From the NCBI GenBank assembly GCA_022749755.1, contig CM040449.1, positions 16,402,363 to 16,466,362 on the forward strand: a DNA stretch of 64,000 nucleotides, read 5' to 3'. This DNA comes from Azadirachta indica (lineage: Eukaryota > Streptophyta > Magnoliopsida > Sapindales > Meliaceae). How positions within the stretch are numbered: the stretch's first letter is position 1; each line of letters opens with the position of its first letter. The translations under genes were made by a program, and so were the position numbers. Of the stretch, positions 46,289-56,944 are shown one piece after another. Below the pieces are notes generated by a model. The model was not told the DNA's origin, did no database searches, and was given only the letters and a program-made list of their open reading frames with translations.

Positions 46289-47384
46289 TGTTGACCTTAA
46301 GGGCACTTAAACTCAAACTTTAATGATTACAAAATATATCATCCGATGTAAGAAGTGGAAATAACAATCAAGCTAAAATAAAGTTTCAAGGCACAAATGT
46401 GATTTTTTATTACTTTATTGTTTTATATCTTTTTTTTTAATATGCTTGTTTATGTATGGTGCATGATGATTAAGTTCAAGATATTTTTCAAACATTTGTT
46501 TTTAAGTTTTTAAAAGTAGACTAAACTGCAAGATTTTGAAACCCCATAATTGGACTAAAATTCAAAATTTTTAAACTTACAAATAGTGTCTGTGAATAGT
46601 ATTCTCAATCAACCAAATTTACTAACTTGGTCGACCGAACTGGAGGCAGAAAACCTCCCAAGTTTGATCAACCAAATTGCAATACTCGATTGATTGACCA
46701 GTCTAATTTGGTGGACCAAGGTGTGTATTCTTTACCTCGTTTTGATAATTCTTAAACATAATCAACTGTTGACTGACATGCACAAAAATTTGAATTTTTA
46801 GAAAACTAATAAATAGGAAAGATTAGTTTTTAAATATATTATATATTAGGGACTTCATGCTCGGTTTACTTCTTCTTGGATGACATGTTTAAGCTATACT
46901 AAGTGATTTCAACATAAAATTACATACTCTTAAACTACAAATTATATCACATTAATTTAGATCTCCAAGAACATTCAATTTCTGTATCTACTCTCAAGGA
47001 GATCAAACTTGTAAGGTGTTCATTACTTGTACTCTTTATTTTTTTTTATTGTAAAGAAGTAAATAAAATGGATCTTTCACTTAACTGAGTGAAATTGTAA
47101 GTGTTTGGGGTAAGCTACATATTGTAAGGGTTGTAGAATATAAAACCCTAAGTTGTAATTGTGCAATCTTGTGGAATCAAGACTTGTTATTAATAAATAC
47201 TTCCAGTGAATCTTGAAGGAGTACATGTAGGTCTAGTTATTGTTGAACCACTATAAATTCTTGTGTACCTTTCTCCATCCCTTACACTCTCATGTTTACA
47301 CTTGTGTTAAAAATTAAAATTGGCAAAATTAGTTGTTAAAAACCCAATTTACCCTCTTTTTTTGGGTTGCTTATTAATATTTCA
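46289..47384 (+). repeat. Copia-2 5' LTR
   Basis: It aligns along its length with 54386-55523, including AGTTTCAAGGCACAAATGTG, GGTGCATGATGATTAA and AATACTTCCAGTGA. It contains several GGTYGACCRA words (46620-46730) that also occur in the 22-bp repeat at 53064. Confidence 0.88.
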
Positions 47385-47386
47385 AT

Positions 47387-47398
47387 TAGTATCAAAGC
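47387..47398 (+). other. Copia-2 primer-binding site (tRNA-Met type)
   Basis: TAGTATCAAAGC matches TGGTATCAGAGC at 10 of 12 bases. Confidence 0.7.
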
Positions 47399-47448
47399 AC
47401 GGTTCTCTAAAGAAAGATTAACCATTTTAGAGAAAATCTAATCAAGAC

Positions 47449-48395
47449 ATGTAGAAGGTCTATCAACTTCTAGACCTCCGTTTTTTTATGGAAACGACTA
47501 TTCTTATTGGAAGGCTAGAATGAGAATTTATTTGTAAGCATGTGACTATGACCTGTGGTAAGTGGTTAGTGAGGGATCTAGAATCCATGAAGAGGAATGA
47601 GGAAGGAGACAAGGTTCCTCAACTTAGTTCGGAATGGGATGAAACCGACAAGAAAATTGTCAACCTAATTGCAAAGCCTAAACACTTTAAATTATAGGGT
47701 AGATAAGAAAAAGTTTCATAGAATTTTTGGGTGTGAGATGGCCTATGAAATTTGGCATGCCTTAAATTTAGTGTATAAGGGTATAAGCCAAGTGAAGGAA
47801 TCAAAAATTAGTAGACTTACTAGGCAATATGAATTGTTCAAGATAAAACCACATAATCCATCCATGACATATACACTTGTTTACAGATATCGTGAACTTA
47901 CTCAAAGCTCTCAGTGAAACCTACTCCAACAGTGAGCAAGGCAAGAAAATCTAAGATTCTTGCCTAACGAGTAGAGGGCAAAGATGATAGCTATAGAGGA
48001 AGCTAAAACCCTCAACACACTTTCCCTTGATGACCTCATTGGTTCACTCATTGAATATGAAGATAAGATTTTGGATGACCAACTGGATGAGGACAAGAAG
48101 AAGAAAAACATTGCTTTCAAGTCATCAATAATTGAAAGTGTTGATAAAGAAGAAAAAGATAACAATGAAGAGATGATTGCTCTCATGGCAAAGAAGTTCA
48201 AGAGCTTCCTAAGACATAAGAAGAATCTGGGAAGAAAACACTTTAAAGAGTTTGTAGGAAAGCATCAAGAAGGTGAGAGAAGCAAAAGGAACCAACTTAT
48301 ATGTTACGAATGCAACAAACCTCGGCATATAAAAGCAAATTGTCCACTCCTCAAATACAAGAAAGGGAAGAAACAGGTAATGGTGGCAACATAGG
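47449..48395 (+). pseudogene. Copia-2 gag with CCHC zinc knuckle
   Basis: It opens with STSRPPFFYGNDYSYWKARM, the N-terminal Copia gag block, then a stop. The piece at 47669-47917 has AYEIWHALNLVYKG and VKESKISRLTRQYELFK. The open 136 codons at 47984-48394 contain LNTLSLDDLIGSLIEYE, a Lys/Glu-rich segment and the zinc knuckle CYECNKPRHIKANCP (CX2CX4HX4C). Pieces lie in different frames. Confidence 0.85.
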
Positions 48396-49950
48396 ATGAT
48401 GATGAAGAAAGCTTATCCAATGATGATTCTACCAATAAGGTTACCAACCTATGCTTCATGGCACTTAGTAATGATGAGTTATATAAGTTTGAACCTTCTC
48501 ATTATGAATTATTAGATACTTTTGAAGAACTACATCAAAACTTCAAAAAAGTGATCTTTAAAAGCCAAAATCTTAAACCAAAAAAAAAAAAGAAAGTTAT
48601 TGTTTGTCTAAAGAGATCACTTCTTTGAAAGAAATGAATATTATTTTTGAAAAGGAGAAGGAAATGCATCTAAGTGAGATTAAAAAATCAAGAAACAATC
48701 TTTAGACCTGAATGAAATTCTTTTTAAATTTACTAAGGGTTAAAAAGGTTTGGAACTTCTTTTTGGATCTCCAAAGTGTATGTTTGACAAGATTGGCATT
48801 GGCTACAAGCCCCACTGTAAGCAAAAACTTTACAAAAGGCACTTTGTAAAACCTTTTTCCAAAATTGAAACAAATGCCATATGCATACAGTGCAACATTT
48901 ATGGGCATTTAAGTAATAGATGTCCAATTAAGGTGAATGTCTTTGATTACAATATGAAATGGGTTATAAAAAGAGCCAATGCTAACACCCAAGGACCTAA
49001 GAAAATTTAGGTACCTAAGACCTCGATATAATTCTCCTTTATAGGTACTAAGGAGCAAAAAGTGGTTTCTTAATAGCAGTTGTTCAAGGCATATAACGGG
49101 CAACATCTTTCTTCATACAAGATTTAACAAGAAGAAATATAGAAGGCATGTCACATTTGGAGACAACGCTAAAAAGAAAATCATAGGCTCTAGTAATGTA
49201 GGTAGTAAAGGTACAATTTTGATTGAAAATGTTTTATTAGTTAGTAATTTAAAACATAATCTTCTTAGTGTAAGTCAATTGTGTGAGAAAGGGTACAAAG
49301 TTATCTTTGAACCAACATCTTGCATAATTAGAAATTTGTGTATTGATAACATAGTGTTCATAGGAATTAGATGTAGTAATGTATATACCATTGATATTGA
49401 GTATGCTTTGAATGGTGACAATTGCTTTTCGGCCTTACATGAAATAGTTGGTTATGGCATAGAAGGTTAGGTTATATAAGCATGGATTTGATTTTAAAAA
49501 TTATTAAAAAGGACCTTGTGAATGGCATTCCAAATATTGATTTTATGAAGGACAAGATTTGTGATGCATGCCAACTTGGAAAACAAGTGAAAGTTCTTTT
49601 CAATTAAAAATGCATATTTCAACTTCAAAACAATTAGAACTGAAAACCTTATTTTTGAAGAGTTTTGTGATGAACATGCATTGCACATCAATTCTTATCT
49701 CTTAAAACTCCTCAACATAATAGTTGTTGAGAAAAAGAATAGGTCAATTCAAGAAATGGCTAGAACAATGTTGCATGAGAATTCATTACCCCAATATTCA
49801 TGGGCCGAAACCATTAACAATGCATACTATGTTTAAAATTAGGTGTCAATTAGACCTACTCTCAACAAAACTCCATATAAGCTTTGAAATAATAGAAAAC
49901 CTATTATTAGCTATTTAAAGTTTTCAGTTCAAAATACTTTATCTTAAATA
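48396..49950 (+). pseudogene. Copia-2 gag tail, protease region and integrase
   Basis: Near 48877 a second knuckle-like motif CIQCNIYGHLSNRCP precedes the protease region. HVTFGDNAKKKIIG and the 83-codon stretch at 49219-49470 (ENVLLVSNLKHNLLSVSQLC, YKVIFEP) are the protease-to-integrase part typical of Sireviruses. Integrase pieces follow: EFCDEHA, then VVEKKNRSIQEMARTMLHEN and SLPQYSWAETINNAYYV (third catalytic block and C-terminal side). Much of the core is missing or frameshifted. Confidence 0.78.
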
Positions 49951-50394
49951 CCAAGGATAACCTGAATAAATTTGATTCAACATCGCATGTTCAGATTTTT
50001 CTTGGTTATTCTTTGACTAGCAAAGCTTATAGAGTGTTCAACAAACACACATTTGTGTTGAGGAATCTATGCATGTTATCTTTAATAAATCTAACCCTTT
50101 CTTTATGGAAAAGTTGTTGTTGATGATGATCTTGATAAGAAAATGGAAAACTTGCAACTTGAGGAGTCAAACAAAGCCATACCTAAAGACTCCACACAAC
50201 AAGGAGAGGAAGTTGTACAACAGGAGGAGTAAATACAACAAATGAACAAAATAATGCTCAATCACTCCCCAATAAGTGGAGGTTTGCAAAATCTCACTCA
50301 CATGATTTAATTATTGGTGATCCATCTCATGGTATTAAGATTAAGACATCAATTAGACTTTTCTTGAAGCCAAACAAGATGAAAATTGAATAAT

Positions 50395-51375
50395 AGCCAT
50401 GCAAGAAGAGCTAAACCAATTTAAGAGAAATAAAGTGTAGGAATTAGTCCCTAAATTGGAACTATGAAACTAAATGGGTATTTAGAAACAAGATGGATGA
50501 ATCCAATGTAGTTGTTAGGAACAAGGCTAAATTAGTGGCCAAAGGGTACAACCAAGAAAAAGGAATTGATTTTGATGAGACATTTTCACTTTTAGCTAAA
50601 CTAGAGTCCATTAGGAAGTTGCTTGCATTTGCATGTTACAAAGAATTCATTTTGTATCAAATGGATGTTAAAAGTACTTTTCTAAATAGGTATATCATAG
50701 AAGAAGTTTATGTTGAACAACCTCCCAGGTTTTGAAAATGAAATCTTTCCAAACCATGTGTATAAATTGATTAAAACAGTCAATGGTTTAAACAAGTTCC
50801 TCGAGCTTGATATGAAAGGTTTAGCAAATTTTTTTCAAAAAATGGTTTTAGCATGGGCAAGGTAGACACCATATTATTCATCAAGCATAAAAGTTATGAT
50901 GCACTTATAGTTCAAATCTATATTGATGATATTATATTTGGTGCCACTAGCAATTCCTTGTGTTAAGAGTTTTCAAATTGCATCAAAAAGGAATTCAAAA
51001 TGAGTATGATGGAAGAATTGAAGTTTTTCCTCAGCCTTCAAATCAAGCAACTCAACGCCGAAATCTTCATCAACCAATCCAAGTACATCAAAGTCTTACT
51101 CAATCGATTTGGAATGAAGTTTTCAAAGAGTGCATCAACTCTAATGAGTTCAACAATCAATCTTGATAAAGATGAAAGGGGAATCGATGTGGACATAAAG
51201 AAATACAAAGGTATAGTTGAATCCTTATTGAACTTGACTACTAGTAAGCTAGATATCATATTTAGTGTATGCTTGTGTGCATGTTTTCAATCATGTCCCA
51301 AAGAGTCTCATTTAGCTACCATTAAGTGCATTTTCAAATACTGGCACAGTAGATTTAGGCCTTTCGTATCCTAAA
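50395..51375 (+). pseudogene. Copia-2 reverse transcriptase
   Basis: RNKAKLVAKGYNQEKGIDFD, ETFSLLAKLESIRKLLAFAC and YQMDVKSTFLNRYIIEEVYV are the Copia RT fingers and palm. The catalytic motif YIDDIIFGAT is intact at 50919-50948 but in a different frame from the upstream block. Downstream come MSMMEELKFFLSLQIKQL, IFINQSKYIKVLLNRFGM and the connection region. At least four frame changes separate the blocks. Confidence 0.87.
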
Positions 51376-51862
51376 GGCATGAATTTTAAATTGATTAGCT
51401 AGTCTAATGTAGACTTCATGGTAACAAAGTCAATAAGAAAGGCACTAGTGGCACGTGTCATTTTCTAGGAAACTCATTAGTCTCATGGTTTAGAAAGAAA
51501 CAAAACTTTGTTGCCATTTCCATTATCGAGGCAAAACACATTGTCATTGATAGTTATTATGCACAAACACTTTGTACACAATACACACTTAGAGATTATG
51601 GCATTATTCTTAATCATTCCCTTGTCATGTACAATAACACAAGTGCCATAAATATATCCAAAAACTTCGTTTGTGACTCTCGGGCTAAGCACATTGAATT
51701 TGGATGCTATTTTCTTAGAGACCATGTTCAAAAAGGTGATATCTCAATAAAATCAGCTCCTGCAGAGAAACAACTCACAAATATATTCACTAAACCCCTT
51801 GAGGAAGATAGATTTACCACCATTAGGCATGAACTTAGGATATTAAGAATCATGCATTAAGG
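51376..51862 (+). pseudogene. Copia-2 RNase H
   Basis: GTCHFLGNSLVSWFRKKQNF and VAISIIEAKHIV are the RNase H start; the family norm VALSTAEAEYIA has a catalytic Glu that reads Lys here. A 77-codon stretch at 51627-51860 follows with NNTSAINISKNFVCDSRAKH, IEFGCYFLRDHVQKGDI and LTNIFTKPLEEDRF, ending in a natural-looking stop. Confidence 0.87.
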
Positions 51863-53063
51863 TATACACTCATTCGGTCGTATATGTGACCTTGAACTTA
51901 TATGTGTTTATCATGACAATTGAATGCTCAATTTCATATATAAAATTTTGTATGATGTATGTCCTACTATATATTCACTTGCTTTGTCCAAAAATGTTCA
52001 AAATGAAATTTTGGGTATTGAGGTTGTTATTAAAATGCATTAAGCTTGATTAATTGAATTTGCATTACATAATTTATCTTATTATGTCTCACTGCATTCA
52101 AATGGCTTGAAATGAGAAATAATCACTTCATGATTAATTCTTCAATTCATCTTAGCCAAATATCTATTATCTAGGATCAAGAATGGATGGTTTAGCATTA
52201 GGAAGTGAAAATGACTACTTTCACATTTTGAGAAACTGACAATCCATTTGCATGCATTTTTGGGACTCATTGATATTATTTTATGTGACAAATGACATAT
52301 AGATGGAAGTTTGTAGATGTATAGTTTCTTTATAATTTTAGAGAATCTAATTCGAATATTGTTATAAGCATCTATGCAAAGATTAACCCATATAGGTCAT
52401 AACTATCTAAAAGACGCAGCAGGCTGGAATTCTTATTTTTTTTGGGTTAAATATGATAAGTAAAATAGTGCAAATTACACATAGGTCAAAAGCCCCAATA
52501 GTTAGTAGTTTATAGAATTTTACGGTACTCAATTTGGATATTTCTATAGAAAGATATGATTCCATGAACGATAACTAGTCAAAAAATAGAGTAGAAATAG
52601 GATTTAGCGATATGATTCCATTAAGTCATACATGTATTTGTTGATATATGTGGCTTTGCTTAAGTTGCTCGATACTTTTTTTTTTTAATTAATCTTGTAC
52701 CTACAATCTTGCACAATGGATGTTCGCATTGGACATTTTATTCAAAATCAAAATCGTTTACATTGCATAATTTTTTACCATGAATGTTTGAATTGCATAA
52801 ATTTTTTATGCATCATTTTGCTCTTTAATGGCTTAAAACAAAATGTAATCAACTTATGAATGATATTTAAATTCTTTTTTGCCAAAAAATAAACATCTAG
52901 AACTTAGATTAGACAAAGAACCCTTGGTAAAATGAAAAAAACTAAAAAAAAAAAAAGAAGAAAAACCCAATTAGAAAAGCCTTGGATTAATACGAGTAAT
53001 TAGGTTGACCAAGTTGCTCAATTCAATCAACCAAGCTTAGACCAGAATCTGGTGTTGAGCTTA
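51863..53063 (+). other. Copia-2 spacer between pol and env-like ORF
   Basis: No ORF with recognisable content was found. The second half is AT-rich with a purine-rich stretch near 52930-52970. Confidence 0.5.
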
Positions 53064-53165
53064 GTCAACCAAATAAGCCCCTTTGATCAACCGAATAAGC
53101 CCCTTTGGTCGACCAAATAAGCTAATTCGATTGATTAAACTAAGCCATTCAATCAACCAAACAGC
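53064..53165 (+). repeat. 22-bp tandem repeat, about 4.5 copies, in Copia-2
   Basis: Units begin at 53064, 53086, 53108, 53130 and 53152. The first two read GTCAACCAAATAAGCCCCTT and ATCAACCGAATAAGCCCCTT, each plus TG. Units three and four drift, and the fifth is partial. The core RTCRACCRAATAAGC contains a GTCGACC-type palindrome that also recurs in the LTRs. Confidence 0.8.
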
Positions 53166-53452
53166 TAGGTTTCCTTGGCTTTAAAAGCCTTGTTCAATTG
53201 AACCTAGTCATTTTATCTTCCTCTCCCTCACTCTTAAAACTCCATTCTTGACCTCTCAAGCTTTCACACTTTAAATATCTCATTCTTTAGCCAAAATCCA
53301 TCAAATCTATCCTTGAATTTCATCATTTTATCGTTCAAAAACCAATATCCCTCAACTCATCCATTTCACCTCAAAATCAAAATCCCCCATATCAAAACCC
53401 TAACCCCATTTACTTTATAATCCTTCACCTTTAGGGATTACTAGCATCTCAT

Positions 53453-54010
53453 ATGGCTAGGTCATCAAAAAGGAGAAGAGGAAAGTCTCAAATGGTGGAA
53501 GCAAGTGAGACAAGAACAAAATCAAGGTTTGACAACTCCTTATTTGATTCCTTTGCCATGGCTAAGAATTTTGAGAAACTTTATGCTTCTAGGTCTATTA
53601 ATCTAAGTAAACTCATTAGGTATACAAAGACTAGTGATAAGAGATGGGTGAAGAAAAAAATGCCTAAAGAAAGTTTAAATAGGACAGTTGAAACTAGACC
53701 GAATGATAAGAGTGAAGTACCACCATTACACAGCATGTCAATAGCCTCCATCCGAGGCCAACTTGAAGAAATGAGAAATGAAATGGACAATAGATTTAGT
53801 GGTCTTAAGCATTCCTTTGCTAAGATGAAAGCCAAACAAAATGCCATGCAAGATAATATAGCCCAAATGCTTCAACATCTTCATCATAATGCTTCATCTT
53901 TTGGGCCATCCAATCGATTAAGCTCCAGAGACATGTTATATTTTCATTGCATTTTCTTTATTGTATTTGTTGCACTTGATCTTTGCAAAGTTGGTTTAGA
54001 AAACATCTAG
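53453..54010 (+). CDS. Env-like protein of Copia-2 (Sirevirus-type third ORF)
   Basis: This is an intact frame of 185 codons between RNase H and the 3' LTR, the position of the env-like ORF in Sireviruses. The N-terminus is basic (MARSSKRRRGK). Residues 26-55 (FDNSLFDSFAMAKNFEKLYA and onward) resemble the start of Sirevirus and Ogre env-like or extra proteins. Residues about 96-143 have heptad-like spacing and probably form a coiled coil (LEEMRNEMDNRFSGLKHSFA). Residues 161-177 (MLYFHCIFFIVFVALDL) are hydrophobic and could be a membrane helix near the C-terminus. No signal peptide is visible. The ORF is shorter than I expect for a full env-like protein, so an internal deletion is likely. A TATA-like TTTAAAAG at 53181 and a pyrimidine-rich leader lie upstream. 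Function is unproven. Confidence 0.6.
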   Translation: MARSSKRRRGKSQMVEASETRTKSRFDNSLFDSFAMAKNFEKLYASRSINLSKLIRYTKTSDKRWVKKKMPKESLNRTVETRPNDKSEVPPLHSMSIASIRGQLEEMRNEMDNRFSGLKHSFAKMKAKQNAMQDNIAQMLQHLHHNASSFGPSNRLSSRDMLYFHCIFFIVFVALDLCKVGLENI

Positions 54011-54385
54011 TTTTACTTGGTTATGTTTGCTATGTTGCACTTCACTATACTTTGTTGTGCCATCATATCTTTTTTTTTATGTTATTAATTTTCCTTTCTT
54101 GGCATTTATTATGCATAGCGTTATTTATTTTTTATGATGCCAGACAAGGAGAAATATAAATATATGAGTTTATTGTTGATTGATATTTGATATTTGAGCT
54201 TGAATGTGAAATATCTAATTAAAGGTGTAAGCTGCGGTGAAATGAAGTGAGCAAAATATGGCAGTACCCTAGTTTTATTTGTGCTTGAAATATTTTTTTG
54301 TGGAGGGAGGTTTACTCAAATTCATGAAGGGAGCTTTTCTTTTGAGAAAACTCCCAAATGGACCAATTATTTTGTCATCTGAGAT
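54011..54385 (+). other. Copia-2 end region with decayed polypurine tract
   Basis: The 3' untranslated end is T-rich. TTGTCATCTGAGAT abuts the LTR. The purine block expected before TGTTG is eroded to GAGAT. Confidence 0.5.
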
Positions 54386-55523
54386 TGTTGACCTTAAGGT
54401 CACCTAAACCTAAATTTTGATGATTATAAAATTTACCGTCCAATCTAAGAAGTGGAAACAATAATCAAGCTTAAATAAAGTTTCAAGATACAAATGTGAT
54501 TTTATTACTTTTAGTGTTCTATATCTTTTTTATCATGTACTTTTGTATGTATAGTGCATGATGATTAACCTTAAGATATTTTTCAAAACATATGTTTTAA
54601 ATTTTTTAAAATAAACCAAATTGTAAGATTTTGAAACCTTGAAATTGGGTTAAAATGTAAATTTTTTAAACTTACAAATAGTGCTCGTGAATAGTACCCC
54701 CAGTCAACCAAGTGCACCAACTTGGTTGACCGAATTGAAGGCAGAAAGACTCACAGGTTTAGTCAACTGAATTGGAGTACTTGATCAACCAAACTGAATG
54801 ACTTGGTCCTCCGTCCAGCCAATTTAGCCGACCAAAGTGTGTATTCTTTACCCTGTTTTGATGATTCTCAAACACGGTCGACCAAAGTGACCTCTGCACT
54901 CGACTGACATGAACAAAAATTTGAATTTTTAGAACACTAATGGTTAGCAACGCCTAGTTTTTGAATATATTATATATTACGGACTTTATGCTCAATTTAT
55001 CTTCTTGGAATACATCTTTGAGCTATACTAAGTGATTTCAACATAAAATTACATACTGTTGAGCTAAAAATCATGACACATCAATTTAGATCTCCAAGAA
55101 CATTCAATTTCTATATCTACTCTTAAGGAGATCAAATTTGTAAGGTATTCATTACTTGTATTGTTTATTTTTTTCATTATGAAGAAGTGAAAGAAGTGAG
55201 TCTGTCACTTAGTTGAGTGAGATTATGAGTGTTTAGGATGAGCCAAACGTTGTAAAGGTTGTAGAATATAAAACTCTAGGTTATAATTGTAAAATCTTGT
55301 GGAATCAAGACTTTTTATTAATAAATACTTCAAGTGAGTCTTAAAAGAGTGGATGTAAGCCTAGTTGTTGCCGAACCATTATAAATTCTTGTGTACCTTT
55401 CTCTATCCCTTATGTTTAAACTTGTGTTGAAATTGTAACAGTTCGAATTGAAATTTGAAATTTGCAAAATTAATTGTTAAAACCCAATTCGGTCTCTCTT
55501 TTGGATTGCTTATTAGTATTTCA
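54386..55523 (+). repeat. Copia-2 3' LTR
   Basis: It is 1138 bp and the partner of the 5' LTR, ending TATTAGTATTTCA. Divergence from the 5' LTR is considerable (many single-base changes and small indels), so the insertion is not recent. Confidence 0.88.
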
Positions 55524-55528
55524 TACCT

Positions 55529-55929
55529 TACTATAGATTGTAATGTACTTATGGTTCTGACTTAGGAAAATGTCATCAAATTGATGCATTACCAAGATTG
55601 TCAATCTTTAATTTAATTAGTATGTTATTTAATATCAACTATATTTATATTTATGTTTTTATTTTGACACAGATTGTGGATGATCATGTTTCGATAATTA
55701 TTTACTACAGAGGATCATGGACATTAAACGAAGTTGAGACATATGTTGGCGAAGAGATAGAGAAAGTTTCATACTTTACAACTTCTAAATATAGGTGAAA
55801 TAAATCATCACCTACCAAATATAAATACTATGAACTGATGCTCTTTCTAGTTCCTCTTATAAGATTGAACTTTTCTCTCTCTCTCATTTATTAATTTGTA
55901 ATTTGTGAAAGTATAGTAATTAGAAGCAC
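55529..55929 (+). other. Spacer with a possible small exon
   Basis: The stretch 55598-55798 is an ORF of 66 codons. Its second half follows a good splice-acceptor context (TTTATTTTGACACAG, ending 55673) and encodes DDHVSIIIYYRGSWTLNEVE and onward. This is loosely like the N-terminal domain of plant MuDR-type proteins. It is not certain to be coding. Confidence 0.3.
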
Positions 55930-56912
55930 GGAAAAATGACCAAAACCCCCTTGGAGATTGGACTAATACCCCAACACCCTCCTACATTTTCAAAAATACC
56001 CTCTTGTTAGTTTAACTAATGGGAAATTCTGACTTTTCAGAGCAAGATACTAATTTGACCGGTGTTAGAATTTTTTCTAGAAAAAAGTCTGGTCCATGTA
56101 CTGTGAAATCCTTGTGTCAAACACCAAAAAAACAAATCCCAAGAAATTAAAAAAATTTACAGTCCAAGGTTTGCAGAAAAATCCTTTTTGTCTCTTCGTT
56201 TACCCATCTCCTTTACTCGTCTTTTCGATCACGTTGGTGCCAGTGTAACAGAGCAAAACCGAGCCTTGGCTTGCATACAAACCATGAAAAAACCCAAAAC
56301 TTCGTCTAACTTACAAGTTGTCACTCTACTGAGTAGCGTTACCATGACAATTTGCGAAAAAGGCAAAAACTTTGGCAATATTTGGGGTTGATTCAAGTCA
56401 AACTACTTGCTATACAATATAAGTTGTCTTTTGAACCTAAATTTGTCACTTTGATATGTGATATGTAATGCTGGTGTTAGTTTGGAGTAAAACGTAGTAG
56501 GTTTAGTTCTTTTTCGAATGTCTTGGAAATGGATTTTTTTTTCTTTTTTGAAAATACAAAATGGGTATGGTTTGGTTTGTGGATACATTTTTCCCGTTGA
56601 AGAAAGTGGGTTTTTATGTTTTCTCTGTTCGAGTTTGAAATAGGTTAAAAACATGGAAATGGGTTTATGGTCTCTGTCATGGTTAATGTTTGTTGTGTGT
56701 ATATTGTTAACGATAAACTTTGTATGTGCAATGAACAGAAGAAAATATCGAAATAAGAAAGCTATGAAGTGCAAGGTTCTGTTTTTGTCACGTTTTGTGC
56801 ATATTCCATACATAATCGAGTTGCCATTTTTCGTTTATGTGTATTCATGTGTTAATGATATTAGAAATTTGTTAGAACATTGTTGATGATATATTTTCCG
56901 TGAATAATGATG

Positions 56913-56944
<32 letters not shown>

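Larger units (their letters stand above)
46289..55523 (+). mobile_element. Copia-2: Sirevirus-like Copia element with env-like ORF
   Basis: LTRs of about 1.1 kb (46289-47384 and 54386-55523) start TGTTGACCTTAAGG and end TATTTCA. Flanks TATCT (46284-46288) and TACCT (55524-55528) differ at one base, as in an aged 5-bp duplication. The interior holds a tRNA-Met-type primer-binding site, gag, protease, integrase, RT and RNase H in Copia order. It then has ~1.6 kb of spacer with a tandem repeat and a separate 185-codon ORF. The long LTRs and the ORF after pol point to the Sirevirus (SIRE/Maximus) lineage. At 9.2 kb it is the most complete element here. Confidence 0.9.

Noticed and set aside
56188..56391. 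Gene fragment captured by the MULE (Pack-MULE)
   Set aside because: The stretch is less AT-rich and has a 67-codon ORF in the leader, but I could not recognise any host gene in it.
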